This document shows positions 36,309 through 48,691 of a DNA stretch of 64,000 bases, one piece after another. The number at the start of each line of letters is the position of its first letter. Position 1 is the first letter of the stretch. Position numbers and translations under genes: made by a program. Source of the DNA: Ctenosaura bakeri (taxonomy: Eukaryota; Chordata; Lepidosauria; Squamata; Iguanidae); NCBI GenBank assembly GCA_948474755.1, contig CAOLHI010004243.1, positions 122,367 through 186,366 of the forward strand, given 5' to 3'. The notes beneath the pieces were generated by a model that was not told the DNA's origin, did no database searches, and saw nothing but the letters and a program-made list of their open reading frames with translations.

Positions 36309-37852
36309 AGTATCTCCTTCACCTAATGTGTAGCCTGCCCACATCTGGCCAGTAGAAACCAACCAACAGCTACATGGATGGCATGGAAGACAAAACTGGG
36401 ATGGCTAATACAAGTATTTCTTCTCCTTCCTGCTCTCCCACTTCCCCAGCAGTGTGTGGAAACTTTGGTTGGATGTTTGGACCTAAAATTCCCACAATCC
36501 CTCATTGTTGACATTATGTGGGGCTAGTGGTAATTGTAGGCCAAAATATTTGGAAAGTCAAAGTTACTTCTGTTTCTCAACACAAGAAGCAGCAGAAAAT
36601 AAATCCCCTCTTTTCTAGCCCTGGCTGTTTCCATCTCTGTCTGCCTAACAAAAGAGAGAAAGACAGATTCCAAATGGTGATATATTTAGGCATACAGAAC
36701 ATTTAGCAAATCTACCACATTTATCTTTGCATTTTGCTTATAATCCCATCTCTTAGGAAATCATATGACCTGGTGAGCAGAAACAATTCTGACTGATATT
36801 TGAGCAATGTGTCATGTCACCTGTAATGAATGAACCTGGTGCACCAGAGATCTCGAAAGACATATTGTCAATCTCATCTCTCACCTGCTACAGAAGGAGA
36901 GGTGGGGACAGCCTATTTCTTTTCTTGATGAGCAGGAATACTCTTTGCAATAATGTAGCTTCCAGCTATGCTTTCACTGACTTCCTTTTACATAAAAAAG
37001 TGTTGCTTGACATTGAACTAAAATGCTCTTCTAAAATGCTACAGGATTAACTCCCCTGAAACAGTAGATAACATAATTAAAATCAGAAGGATTATTCTTT
37101 TGTGTATAATTTTCCATTATCTTCATGGTTTCAGTCCTAATTGCTGAAGAGATAGTGAAAGTGACTGTGATCACAATGAACAGTGGCTTTTTAAAATGAT
37201 TCTCCCTATTGCTGACTTAAGCATTTGTATAGTTGTCTTGGATGCAGTTATATAGGCATAGCTATGATTGAGATGTACACCTTGAAATAATAGGCTAGCT
37301 CCTTCATTTCCCTGATGACATAGTGCTCATCTTAATATATTCACTGGAAGTATAAATGGAATATTGACATCCATAGAACTGCTTAGGTGAGCACTGAGTT
37401 TTGCAGTGGAATCTTATTACAATTAGCTCTATGTGTTAGTTTGATGTGATATAAAATCTGTGAGGATTTTTACCCATTTTGCTGTTTAATTTCACTAGGA
37501 GGACAATTTAAAGTTTGGTTGGATTGCAATCTAAGCCCTTTAAAATATTAGTTTTCTAGTTTCAGCTCATCAATACTGCAGTTCAGAGTTTCAATCTGCG
37601 TTTTCTACTTCTTGCCATCATATGAGAGCAAGTGTTGTCTAGTGAGGAACTTCAGTGCTTGCTGCTGAATCTAGCCTTGCTGGTGTCCCAATCTGAACTT
37701 CTGGAGTTCCATTCCCCCTTCATCCCATACCACTGCTTGGTTCTTTCTCAGACTTTGTACACATTTTCCCACTCTGAAAGACTGAAGTGCCTCTCCTAAG
37801 GGTAAGGGCCCTCCACATGGGAAAAAAGTTTTTAAAAAATGATGGGTGTTAT
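36309..37852. other. Non-coding stretch, nothing recognised
   Basis: No repeat ends or supported ORFs. Confidence 0.4.
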
Positions 37853-38753
37853 TGTTGCCTCACTGGTAAACTCTGTCCCAGGGTCTACAATTTTGATATA
37901 AAAATATTATTCAATGTGCCTAAGAGGTCACCCAGATGAGCACATAGGCAGCAACGGTTGAACGATTGAAAACCAGGTCAGGCCAGTACAATCCCCATCA
38001 CGTAGCCCCAGGAGACCTCAAGCTGTGAAAACCCACAGTAGACAAAAGGTCCTCAGCCACTGAGGAGCCAACTTGAGGAGATTAGTGTGTTTTCCCCCAA
38101 GTTGAGCACTGATAGCAATAAATTCCTATCAGACTAGAACCATCTATATAAATTCACACCACAACCCAATGCAACCAAAGGTCATGACACTTTGGCAACA
38201 CCCCATAATCCCATCGTGCAAAAGGAGTTGCCATTGTGGAGCTTCTTTTCCATTGCAACACCCTTTGTTCTCCCTGGGAGAGGATTTGCCCCCAAGGTAC
38301 TTTTTCCCCTACAAATAGTCTCAGTTTTTGAGCGTTTCTTTGGATCACTCCCATTTCTCCATCTGTTGAGTAATCCCCTTCTCTGTGCTGAGCTCCACTT
38401 CTTCGCTGTTTTTCCCAGACCAAAGACCTCAAGAAAAGGTGCAGTTTTACCCCTGCTACAGTTCCTTCAATATTTCCCCTATCCAGTTTCCTCTCTTTTT
38501 CTTCTTAATAGGTCTTGAGTAAGTGTGTGAGTGATTGTGTTGGTGCGTGAGACTTTCATTCAATAAAATTATTAATTAGACATCTTCATTTGGTTTTTGG
38601 CTTGGCCTGACCCCGTAAAAACTGGGTAAAAAGACCCCGCTAGGTTACCCTGCCTCTCATATGGCTATTGAGTGTGCTCTGTTGAATTCCCATTCCCTAC
38701 CACGTGGAGCACATTAAGGCATCCCCCATGGGACCCCAGAAATCAAGGTAACA
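37853..38753 (+). mobile_element. Solo LTR (family L, variant 2), TSD TTAT
   Basis: Starts TGTTGCC and ends GGTAACA, the short inverted ends of an LTR. It is flanked by exact TTAT (37,849-37,852 and 38,754-38,757). A TATA-like box (TATATAA, about 38,145), a polyadenylation signal (aataaa, about 38,572) and a U5 block 'ttaccctgcctct' place it in plus orientation. The U5 part matches the LTRs at 53,213 and 56,290, but the U3 part does not, so this is a distinct subfamily. There is no internal region on either side, hence a solo LTR left by recombination. The 4-bp duplication fits an endogenous retrovirus or Gypsy-type element. Confidence 0.85.
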
Positions 38754-39288
38754 TTATGCCTGAACAAACCAATTTTTTTTGGAGAGCTGTACAATGCTTT
38801 CCTCATCTTGAAGTATTTTCTGGGAGCTCCCAGCATCACCAAACCCCTTTTGTCTCCACTCTCGAGGTCAATTTAAATTAATATAGTACCTTCTGAAATG
38901 AAAGGCATCAGTTACATGCCTTGTGTGTTTCTATCATCTTGTACCCAGTGAATGTGGCTGCCAAGTAAACACAGCTATTATTTCCAGGACACATACTCAA
39001 CAGAAGGCAAGTAAGAGAAAGAGGAATGTTATTACTAAAACAAAATGATCCTAATATTTAAGTAGCGTAATATTGCCAGAACACTTTAGCACTTTTACTA
39101 TAACTCCTGAATAATAATACAAAGTCCATGTGGAAATGGGTAGAAGTCAATTTCTGAAATGTTGCCTGAGACTGGGTGTGACACATGATCAGGCGGAGGG
39201 GAAGGGGAGAGACACAAAGGAGGCACAGAGAGAGGGAAACCTGGCATATTTCAGAGAAGGCTAGATGCAAACTGATAAATATGTAAGT
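38754..39288. other. Non-coding, nothing recognised
   Basis: No supported feature. Confidence 0.4.
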
Positions 39289-39520
39289 AGTTGTTATTGC
39301 TGTGTGCCTTCAAGTCACTTCCAGCGTATGCTAACCCTAAGGCAAACTCATCATGGGGTTTTCTTGGCAAGATTTGTTCAGAAGGGGTTTACCTTTGCCT
39401 TCCTCTGAGGTGGAGAGAGTGTGACTTGTACAAGGTCACCCAGTGGGTTTCCATGGCTCAGTGGAGATTTGAACCCTGGACACTAGGGTCATAGTCCAAC
39501 ACTCAGATCACTGCTCTTAG
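39289..39520 (-). mobile_element. tRNA-derived SINE, near full length
   Basis: The best uninterrupted copy of the family. On the plus strand it runs from the tail ('gttgttattgctgtgtgcct', 'tcaagtcacttccagcgtat') through 'ggggttttcttggcaagatt' and 'acaaggtcacccagtgggtt' to the B-box complement 'ggagatttgaaccctgg' and the head 'tcatagtccaacactcagat'. It is a useful reference for reading the interrupted copies. Confidence 0.85.
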
Positions 39521-39787
39521 TTAAATATGCAGATACATCTGAAAAAAAGACTTGGAAAATCTTGATACTCTTTCAGCAGTCTTCTTGACACCATTGTTAA
39601 TAAGAGCTTTAAGTTAAAATATGCTGACATTTTGGTTTTCACATTTTTTCCATTCTCACTGGAATGATGCCACAAACAATGTATCTGAAATTGACTTTGG
39701 TCCTTTGGCTGAGAGACATTCTACTTCCTTGCTTTACAGAGTGCAAGTTTACAATTCCTGTCCTATGGAGCTTACAATCTAAAATTT

Positions 39788-40008
39788 ATCATGCTACACA
39801 ATTACAGCATCATGATTCCACCTTAACTATCAAGGCAACACACTTTGGAATCCTGAGATCTGCCATTTAGGGAGAGGCATTTAGTTTTCTCAGCCTATTG
39901 CTTCACCAAACTACTCTAGTTCTTCACCAAACTACAAAAGCCATAGGATGCAGCTAAAGATGTTAAAGCAAAATCATGGTGATGTAACTGTTTAGTGTGA
40001 AATGGACA
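39788..40008. mobile_element. GGCC-type MITE, subfamily C
   Basis: Left 'atgctacacaattacagcat' and right 'gatgtaactgtttagtgtga', with 'aatcctgagatctgccattt' and 'accaaactacaaaagccata' as inner arms, match subfamily C at 14,898. A short internal duplication ('ttcaccaaactac' twice) lies near 39,901-39,937. Confidence 0.65.
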
Positions 40009-40070
40009 GCAGTGGAAGAAAGGGGAAATGGAGGTAGAGGTAAACTGTGGAACATTATGCAGCAGTTATA

Positions 40071-40643
40071 GGCCCTTTCTGCATGAGGCTGGTGAATCGG
40101 TTCGTGCCGTTTCTTATCAGATTTTCTGGGCTCGAAACAAGGCGGACTTTCCCTCATTTTCTTCCGCACAGCTACTGCATGTGTTCCATTCTGATTTGGA
40201 GGAGTGCGAGTTCATGAATCCACACTGCCACCACCATGGCCACTCTCGCTACTCCCCTCACCCACCCCGTCGGCTGTGATTGGCTCTTTTTGGGTTTTTT
40301 TTGCATGGTTTAGTATGTCATTGCGTATGTGTGTACATGCGTATGTGCGTACATGTGAAAGTCCATACTACCCCTGGCCCCTCCTATAGGCCCTCTCCTG
40401 ACCACCAATTTGCATTGGTGCAAATGTACATGTCTGCACCACTGTGAAAGTATGAATCGGATCGATCTGGAAAATTGGAAAACTGATTTCTTCCAGTTTT
40501 CAAATAGCGTGTTTTACCACCACATGGGGCGCATTTAGTCGGAATTACATGCAGATGAACCAAACCTAGTCCGCTCCAATGTGCAGAAGACCTCCATGGC
40601 AAGACACATTGGCCCGCCTTAATAACCACGTGCGGAAAGGGCC
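40071..40643. mobile_element. GGCCC-ended MITE with TSD ATA
   Basis: Left GGCCCTTTCTGCATGAGG and right 'cacgtgcggaaagggcc', flanked by ATA (40,068-40,070 and 40,644-40,646). The ends match family A but the interior is different and less GC-rich, so it is a separate subfamily mobilised by the same kind of transposase. Confidence 0.8.
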
Positions 40644-40921
40644 ATAGTTGTTTAACAGGTTTCATTACAAGTTCACCTCCAGCACAGCTGCTGCCCCCAT
40701 CTAGTCAGCTTGAATGTATTGGATCACATGTTGCATAGAGAAGTAGTCCAGCACAACTGGAGAATACCAGGCAGGGAAGGCTGATATGAAATGCAGAATT
40801 CTATAAAATATTGAACTTAGACCACTTGTGATATGATGTGGATACAGTGGTTCCATACAAATGAATCCTAAAGGGCTCAATGAAGCCTCAGTTTCTAGCT
40901 TTACCTGCAGACACTGTATAG
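40644..40921. other. Non-coding, nothing recognised
   Basis: Short spacer. Confidence 0.35.
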
Positions 40922-41020
40922 CATGGAAAAGTTACTTATTTGGACTATAGCTCCCAGACTATGGCAATGCTGACTGGGGAATTCTGAGAGTTGTAATCCA
41001 AATAGGTTCCCTAACTCTGG
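40922..41020. mobile_element. hAT-type palindromic MITE (CAGAGCTTG family)
   Basis: Arms 'catggaaaagttacttattt' and 'aatccaaataggttccctaa' fold back around 'atggcaatgctgactgggg'. The right terminus is 'ctctggga'. Confidence 0.65.
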
Positions 41021-42360
41021 GACACAAATGCCTATACACTGGTCATGAGAGGGAATAGGAGGTATCTCCTATATCCTCATTTAGCCCCCCCCCCGCAATG
41101 CCTAGTGTAAGTTACCTGTGCTCTGGAGCATGAGTAATGTTTTCTTTCCTCCCCATAAAATGTACAGGTCACTTTGTGGCTTTTCTGCCCTTTTCAGCTT
41201 AGGATGATATATTTTACCTCTCCATACAACCTAATCAGATCTTTGCTGTTATATAATTGGCTAGAATTCCTTCCCGGTAGACACAACCTATAAAGTCTGG
41301 GGACATAAAACTTAATAATCTTCAATATAATTTCAGAATGGTACTCATGAAAATTAGGTTAGAGCAGCTGCAAAACATGTGGAATGATGGGGCTTTGTTC
41401 TTATTACCGCAGTGATGACATAGTATAGAATGATACTTTCTAATATATTTTATTGACTGCCTTTGGAGCATTGAAGTAATAGATCCTGGGGCATAGCCAC
41501 ATGCTGATAATTGAATTCCTTCAGAAGGCTGAATGGGGAGAAACATGCTTTTCTCCAATGGCTTTTCTTTTAATGCAACCTAAATCTCCTTTTCATTTCT
41601 CTTTTTAGTTAAGGCAAAAATGTTATAAATTACTAGATAGATAGACTCCTCTAGCAAAAGAGCAATTTATTCCAAGTCCTGGTTGCCTGGAGGCCAATGA
41701 GCATTGCAAGAGATATTCAGTAGCTTTCCGGTCTTACCCTTGAAAATTAAGTTGAAATATCAGATGGAAGGAAATAGAAAATTGTAACCTTGGAAGTTCA
41801 AAGTACACACAGAATGGCAGGGCCAGTATTAGTATTAGGCAGAGTGAGGTAACCACACAGACAGGCAATGCAGAGAGTTGGAGAAGCAATTATGGTAATC
41901 CCAGGCATTTCCTTTCATTGTAGGACTAGTCTTTGTGTGTCACATGATCTACATTACATCCCATATCACCCTCAATAACTAACCTATTGTCCCCATATGT
42001 GGTAGAGAACTTGAACTCATTAGCAGTATTTCAGTAAAACTCAGCTGCCAGTCAAGTCAGCTTCTGTACGTGTGTGTGTGTGAGGAGGGAATCTTATCTT
42101 CTGACTCAGGCAGCAAAAATTCTTGGGTCAGCCCTCCACCATGGTTACCTCTTACTTCTCCAGCATGCATGTGCAATGCAGTAAATCCTCCTTTTTGTCA
42201 GTAACCACTCCCAATAATAATAAAAAAAAACATTGAAAGTAAAAATACACACAATTTCAGATTAAAAACTGCTAATGAATATGGGTAAAGAATGCAGAAC
42301 AGTAACAGTGTTTCAAAAATTACGTTCCAAAAAGCAATTATTTACAGTTACAGCTTATAG
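41021..42360. other. Non-coding stretch, nothing recognised
   Basis: A C-run (about 41,086-41,094) and a short GT run (about 42,069-42,083) only. Confidence 0.4.
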
Positions 42361-42666
42361 CAGAGCTTTCCAAACTTTTCATGTTGGTGACACACTTTTT
42401 AGACATGTATCATTTTGCAACACAGTAATTCATTTTTACTAGCAAACCAGAGGTTAAACTAACTCCTTATAAGAGATACAGATACAGACATAAATTGTAA
42501 TAACAAAATGTATGGGGACACAACATATCTCATGAAAACCTTTCACATATTTTTAAAAAAATATGATTTATAGATAGTAACATACATTTCCAAGATTGTA
42601 AGCAACACACCCACACACTTCAGGCAACACACTAACGTGTCGCGACACACCATTTGGAAAGCCCTG
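42361..42666. mobile_element. hAT-type MITE with 8-bp target site
   Basis: Left CAGAGCTTTCCAAACTTTTC and right 'ccatttggaaagccctg' are inverted. The interior has 'gttggtgacacactttttag' and 'cactaacgtgtcgcgacaca', which I recognise as a widespread hAT-Charlie-like MITE of reptiles and some mammals. Flanking octamers gcttatag (42,353-42,360) and gcttgcag (42,667-42,674) agree at 6 of 8 positions. Confidence 0.75.
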
Positions 42667-42743
42667 GCTTGCAGTTTCAAAACACACACCCTACCCTAGC
42701 CAGCTACCATTCTAGTTACGGTGTTTCAAAAGTAGCTATTTAT

Positions 42744-45700
42744 AAGGAGTCTTGGAACAAGAAGAAGGGGAGTTAGAAGGAGATTTATTGAAGGACTAAG
42801 TCCATTTTCAGAAATAAGAGATTAATACAATTCATCAAAATGGATTTAAAGATATGTTCTTGGAGCATTAAGGGGTTTAACTCTGAATACAAAAGAAGAC
42901 AAATTTTTCATCATTTGGAAAAACAAAATTTGGATATAATATGTCTGCAAGAAGCTTGAATTAGGGCTCAAGATTTGAGATATGTTCGAAATCCTAAATT
43001 AGGTAGCTGCTTTGCAGCTATGATTGACAAAAAGAAAAGGGGAGTTTTGATATATGTAAATTCAAAATATGGTGCACAGCAAATTTTTCAGGACAGTAAC
43101 GGTTGATATAAAGAAGTTGAAGTTACTCTGAAACAGGATAAAATATTAATAGTTGGAATATATGCACCAAATGGAGTTAAAGGTGAATTCTTTCCCACAA
43201 TACACAAAGAGGTACTGAAGTATCTTAATGAAACGGGAAACTCAAATATTATTGTTTTGGGGGATTTTAACAGAGTTATCAATCCAAAAGTGGACAGAAC
43301 AATACAGAAGTTAACCCCTCAAACAACTGCAAACTTCTTAAGAGCTTCTTTAATATGATGGATGACTTAAATTTACATGACACCTGGAGATATAAAGAAT
43401 GGGCAATTGGATGGACATACGTTCTATTCCAATCGTCACAAGTCAATGTCAAGGATAGATATGATGTTAGTATCCAAACAACTACTGTTGAAAACTACAG
43501 ATATAGACATTCTTCCTAACTTGTGCTCAGACCACAATCTGTTACAATCAAAGATAAATATCAAAGATAGAGAAAGAACATGGAGATTGAATGATGTGAT
43601 CTTGAATAAGGAGAAGTACATAGCGAAAGCAAAAAGGGAGATAATTAATTACTTCAATGAAAACATGACGTCGGAGCTGTCGATGAAAATTATTTGGGAT
43701 GCAAGTAAAGCTGTGATGCATGGTAACTTCATCAGATGGTCTGTGGAGATCAGAAAAGAAAGGAGACATACTGAGCACCAAATTTTGGAAAAGATGAAGG
43801 AAATTGAGAAACAGATGAGACAAAATCTGTCGGATAAAAAGATTAGACTACAGATGAAGATACATCAAACTGAATTAAATCAACTTAATCTGAATGAAAT
43901 AGAGCAACAGATACGGAGAATGAAATAAAACTTTTTCGAACAAGCTAACAAACACTCAAAGTTTTTGGCTGGTTTGTTACGTAAAAGAAGGAGCCGAAAT
44001 ATCATATCTGAGATCAGAATAGAAGAAGAAAGAATCACAAAACAACAGGGAATAAAAAAAGCTTTTTATAAATACTATGTGAAGTTAATGAGTAAGATTT
44101 CAAAATCGAAAAAACAACAAGAATTGGAAGAATACTTGGAGAAAATGAATAAAATGAGATTCAATGAAGAACAAAGATTGATTTTGAACAAACCTATTTC
44201 AATGATGGAAGTTGAGGCTATCAGAAATTTGAAGAATGATAAAGCTCCAGGACCAGACAGCTTTACTGCAAAATACTACAAAATTATGGAACATGAGATT
44301 TCAATACCCTTGCAAAGTACAATAAATGAGATAAACTGCCAGACACTTGGAAAGAAGCTAATGTAGTGCTGATTCCAAAAGAAGATGTAAAGAATTATAG
44401 ACCAATATCATTTTTGAATACAGATTATAAGATTTTTGCTTTAATCCTAGCAGTGAGACTTAAAAAAGTGCTGTTAGAGGTCATTGATGAAGACCAGAAT
44501 GGTTTTTTTTTACCAAAAAGATCTTTGAGAAACAATATCAGAACAAATATAATTGAATATTATGAAAAGCATAATGAACGGAAAACGGCTATGATATTTG
44601 TAGATGCGGAGAAAGTTTTTGATATGATCAGTTGGCCATTTATGAAGACAGCAGTTAAACAGATGCAGGCAGGAAATAAGTTTGACTCATGGATTGAAGC
44701 AATTTATAGTCAACAACAAGCTCGATTGGTCATTAATGGTGAAAGAACACAATTGATAGAACTGCACAGAGGGACAAGAGAGGGTTGTCCTTTGTCTCCT
44801 CTGTTGTTTATCATGACAACGGAAATATTTAACAATGCTATAAGAGAAGACAAAGACATAAAAGGAGTTCAAATTAAGAAATAACAATATAAGCTAAAAA
44901 CCTTTGCTGACAATTTGGTTTTATTTTTGGATGACCCAGGGAGCTGTATTAAAGACCTGATTAGAACAGTTCAAGAATATGGCGAGTTCTCTGGATTTAA
45001 AGTCAACAAGGAAAAAACAGTTTTGTTAACCAAAAATATGACTGAGAGAGAAGAGAAGGAATTAACACATCTAACAGGATTTAATAGAGGACAAAAGACA
45101 AAGTATCTAGGTGTCTGGATAGCAAAAAGAAATAATGAGTTATTTCAAAATAACTATGAAAAAAAAATGGAAAGAAATAACAAAGGATTTGGAAAGTTGG
45201 ACTTCCATGCGTTTATCGATGATGGGGAGGATAGCAGCAATAAAAATGAATGTAGTTCCAAAAATGAACTTTTTGTTTCAAAATCTTCCTATTATAACAA
45301 ATAGTAAGCCTTTCTTACAGTGGAAGAGAGAACTAACTAAATTTATATGGCAGGGGAAAAAATCCAGGATAAAATGAAGTATTATGACAGATCAGAAAAC
45401 CAGAGGCAGAATGGGACTACCTGACTTTCAGTTATATTACAAAGCAGCAGCTTTTACGTGGATAAAAGACTGGGTTGATCTACAAGATATGAGAACGCTG
45501 GCATTGGAAGGTGCAGACCTGAGGATGGGGTGGCATGCCTATATGTTTTATGATAAAGCAAAAATAGATAAAGATTTCACACATCATTATATCAGAAAAT
45601 CGCTCTTGAAAATCTGGAATGAATATAAGACTAAAAACATATGGCAGCTCCCCACATGGGTGTCCCCTCAAGAAGCGTTTTTTTTTGGAAGATGGACTGA

Positions 45701-46823
45701 AACAGACAAATGGTTGAGATATGAAGATATATTAGAGAAGTTAATTTCCAATAATCTTAAGATTAAAACAAGAGAAAAATTGGAACAAGAAGGAATAACA
45801 TTAAGTTTGTTCCCTTGCAGAGAGTTAACTGAAAGATTTCAGATGGATTTAAAAACATATGGAATAGAACTAAAAGAGAAAACTGGAGTGATCAAATGGC
45901 TCTTTGAAAATCCACCTCACTTATTAGCTCATATATATCAAGAAATAATACAGCAGGAAAGACAAGAAGAAACAGTTAAGCCAGCAATGATTTTGTGGGC
46001 TCGGAATATTGGACATTCAATTCAATTAGATTATTGGGAATAGAGTTGGAAAAGAACACAAAAATTTACAGTGGCCCAGAATCTGAAAGAGAACTATTAT
46101 AAGCTGTTCCATAGATGGTACATGACACCAGACAAATTAAAAAAGATTTATAATACAGGTACTGGTCTCTGTTGGCAATGTCAAAAAAAGGTCGGTACGA
46201 TATACCATATGTGGTGGACATGTCCTAAGGCTAAGAAATATTGGAGTGAAATACAGAACAAAATTTGTGCATTAATGAAAGTTCAGTTTGCTAAGATTTG
46301 TAAGAATTGTACTTGTTAAATATGACAGATGTATCAGAAGGTACTGGTATAAAGAAGTATTGGAGAATAATACTGTATATGATAACAACAGCTTGTATTG
46401 GAAAAGCTTTGGAAAACTCAGCAAATACCCACAATAGAGCAATGGCGGGGAATATTCATTGATAATAGAAATGCTGATCTAGTCTCTCAGCGACTAAAAG
46501 GGAAATCAGACTGTGAGATTCAAAAAGAATGGCAAATTGTAATGAGTAATTGCTGGGTACTGTCAGATGAAAATGAGTAATTTATGGTTAAGATAATCAA
46601 TGAGGGGGCAACTGGATATACACCATGGAGCTGGAATGTGGAGATGGAAATGCAAGAACTAACATGTAATACTATCATTATAATGTGGTACATTAATATA
46701 AGCATGCCAAGAGATATAGAAAATGAAATCTAGATTAGTGTGGAAGATCAAAAATAATTCATGTAAATCTACAGTCATAATTGTTTGTTTTACATGTGAA
46801 TGTGAATAAAATGATTTTTTTTT
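42744..46823 (+). mobile_element. L1 LINE, 5'-truncated, with 15-bp target duplication
   Basis: An exact 15-bp duplication, aaagtagctatttat, lies at 42,729-42,743 and 46,824-46,838 and fixes the borders. The element of 4,080 bp starts about 100 bp before ORF2, so the 5' UTR and ORF1 are missing, as is usual for L1 truncation. It ends with an AATAAA signal (46,806) and nine T residues rather than a poly(A) tract. No other element has inserted in it. Confidence 0.9.
42842..46580 (+). pseudogene. L1 ORF2: endonuclease, reverse transcriptase, C-terminal CCHC; many stops and frameshifts
   Basis: ORF2 of L1 nicks target DNA and reverse-transcribes its own RNA. From the ATG at 42,842 the endonuclease shows LDIICLQEA (catalytic E), GVLIYV, IIVLGDFN (about 43,260) and CSDHN (about 43,525). 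RT motifs follow: KAPGPDSF (44,242), NYRPISF, DQNGFF, FVDAEKVFDMI (44,596), GTREGCPLSPLLF (44,775) and LGVWIA (45,108). The catalytic box near 44,902 reads FADN instead of (F/Y)ADD, so the second aspartate is lost. The C-terminal CWQC...H...C knuckle lies at about 46,168-46,225. At least eight frame breaks or stops split it. It cannot be functional. The clade assignment rests on these motifs and the knuckle. Confidence 0.9.
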
Positions 46824-46875
46824 AAAGTAGCTATTTATTTTGCAGTTTCTCAAAAGGAAATGGGGATGTTACCTT

Positions 46876-47275
46876 GTGTTGTTGCTATGTGACTTCAAGA
46901 CAATTTAGGCATTTGGTGACTCTATCAAAGTTGGCCATTTCCGCAGTAGACTGTTCTAGCGCTGTTATTCCACTTTCAACATCCTATGGAACCTGGGGTT
47001 TGCAGTTTTGGGAGAGGCCGCTTGGCTCCTCCCAAAACTGCAAACCCCAGGATTCCATAGGATGTTGAAAGTGGAATAATAGTGCTAGAACAGTCTAGTG
47101 TGGAAAATGCAAAAGGATTTTCTTGGTAAGATTTATTCAGAGCAGGCTTGCAATTGCAATTGTTTGACTTACCCTGTGGGGTAAGTCACCTGTGGATTTC
47201 CATGGCTGTGTGGGAATTTGGTAACTCCCAGAGTCTTAGTCCAACTCTCAAACCACTACATTATATTGGTTTAAA
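46876..47275 (-). mobile_element. tRNA-derived SINE split by a MITE
   Basis: Tail side 'gttgttgctatgtgacttca' and 'tttggtgactctatcaaa', then the MITE, then 'ggattttcttggtaagattt', a decayed middle and the head 'agtccaactctcaaaccact'. The intact copy near 60,300 reads 'ctctatcaaaaggttttctt', which shows the sequence before insertion. Confidence 0.8.
46933..47110. mobile_element. GGCC-type MITE family B, nested in SINE
   Basis: Left GGCCATTTCCGCAGTAGACT; right 'agtctagtgtggaaaatgc'. A near-perfect fold-back of about 180 bp: 'ctgttattccactttcaaca' with 'tgttgaaagtggaataatag', and centre 'gggagaggccgcttggctcctccc'. The least diverged copy by eye. Flanks suggest AAA duplication plus three extra bases on the left, so the exact edge is uncertain. 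Confidence 0.8.
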
Positions 47276-48647
47276 GTTATCTTTAGTTTCTTTTAAAGAA
47301 ATGCAGATGGAACAAGCCATTGACTCATGGAAGAAAACAAACCCAAACGCAAATACCCTAAGAAAACATTTAAAAATAAAGGTATACATGCGGAATAGGC
47401 TTTTTGGTTTGTAAAAGATCAGCAACAAACCAACCATAGGATTAAGAAGAGAATGGTACCATGTTACCTACCTCCAGCACTGAAACTTAAAAATATTAGG
47501 CAGAACATATTTTTAAAACTTGAAAATTACGCTTAAAATTCTGCTTTTTGAACTGCAGCCCTATTCTGCCTCCAGAGGTGTAGTCTTGCATACCCCTGTT
47601 CAGACTCAAAAGAGCCAATTGCTCAAACTGCTCAGTTTGAGCAAAATGCACATGATTTCAAATAATCCTGGAAGGAATTTTTTGCAGTCCTGTGCAATTT
47701 ATTCAAAAGTAAGCGACCGTACAAAAAAGATGTGTCAGCAAAGCCGTGTCAAAACAACTTCCTTGCATTTCTGTTGCACTCAGAAGGAAGAATGTGCAAT
47801 AGCCCAGTTCAACAGTCCACTTTACCTATATGTACTCAGAAGGGGAAAGGATGGGAATAAGCATGAGCAGTGGATTCTGAGAGCATCCAGATCTAAACAG
47901 ATGGAGATGATAGTAATAAAGATGAAAGTAGTGGTGATTGTGGTAATGAAGAAAAAGATCTATACAGCAACACAAAAACACTAATTTGCTGCTATGTTCT
48001 CTTGTTTCAGCTCCATGTTCAAAAGCCAAAAATAAATCAAATAGCTGAGATGGCAGATGAAAAAGTGTGTGTTGGTGGAATCAATACAACAACATTTGTT
48101 TAAAGGTACATCCTCCAGTTCTGTTAATAATCCCCATTGTAGACAGAAGGAAAATAAAAAATAAGTGAAGATCATGAGTGCATTCCAAATAAAGAAGTAA
48201 CTAAAATTGTACTTACTACATTAATTAAGTGATGTTATGACTTGTTAAGTGAGAGTCATAAAGTAACAACATTGTCTCCAAGTTATTGGGGAAAGGAATT
48301 AATTACATTTAATAGTGCTTTGTAACTAGCTGCTTCCATACTCAAGCATAGATTTAATGCCTGCAGTAGACAATTGCCTTAAAATGGGATTGCAGAGGAA
48401 TTGTTGTATTTCAAGAGTACAATAGAATTATACAACAGTAGAGTCACAGCAATATTTTACAAAGCTCCTGAAATGCCCCTCAGTTAGGGGCACAGATAGT
48501 AGTCCCAGAGCTTGGAATGTTTATCAGCTCATTAAACTGTTAATTTGCTAAATTCTTCTAGTGTTTTGACCTCACTTTCCAGATTCCCCAATTTATACTG
48601 AAACAAAAATATGTCTTAGTGACTATAGGCATTCTCTCTCTCTCTTT

Positions 48648-48655
<8 letters not shown>
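47276..48655. other. Non-coding stretch, nothing recognised
   Basis: A 154-codon plus frame at 47,520-47,984 has no recognisable motif and a biased, Lys/Val-rich end; I do not call it a gene. Confidence 0.4.

Positions 48656-48687
<32 letters not shown>
48656..48687. repeat. (AC)n microsatellite
   Basis: Pure AC run that ends one base before the CTA target duplication of the adjacent MITE. Confidence 0.95.
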
Positions 48688-48688
<1 letters not shown>

Positions 48689-48691
48689 CTA

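Noticed and set aside
42361..42666. Second SPIN copy
   Set aside because: Ends and interior differ from SPIN; it fits another hAT-type MITE.
47520..47984. 154-codon plus-strand frame
   Set aside because: Composition changes along its length, with no family similarity seen.
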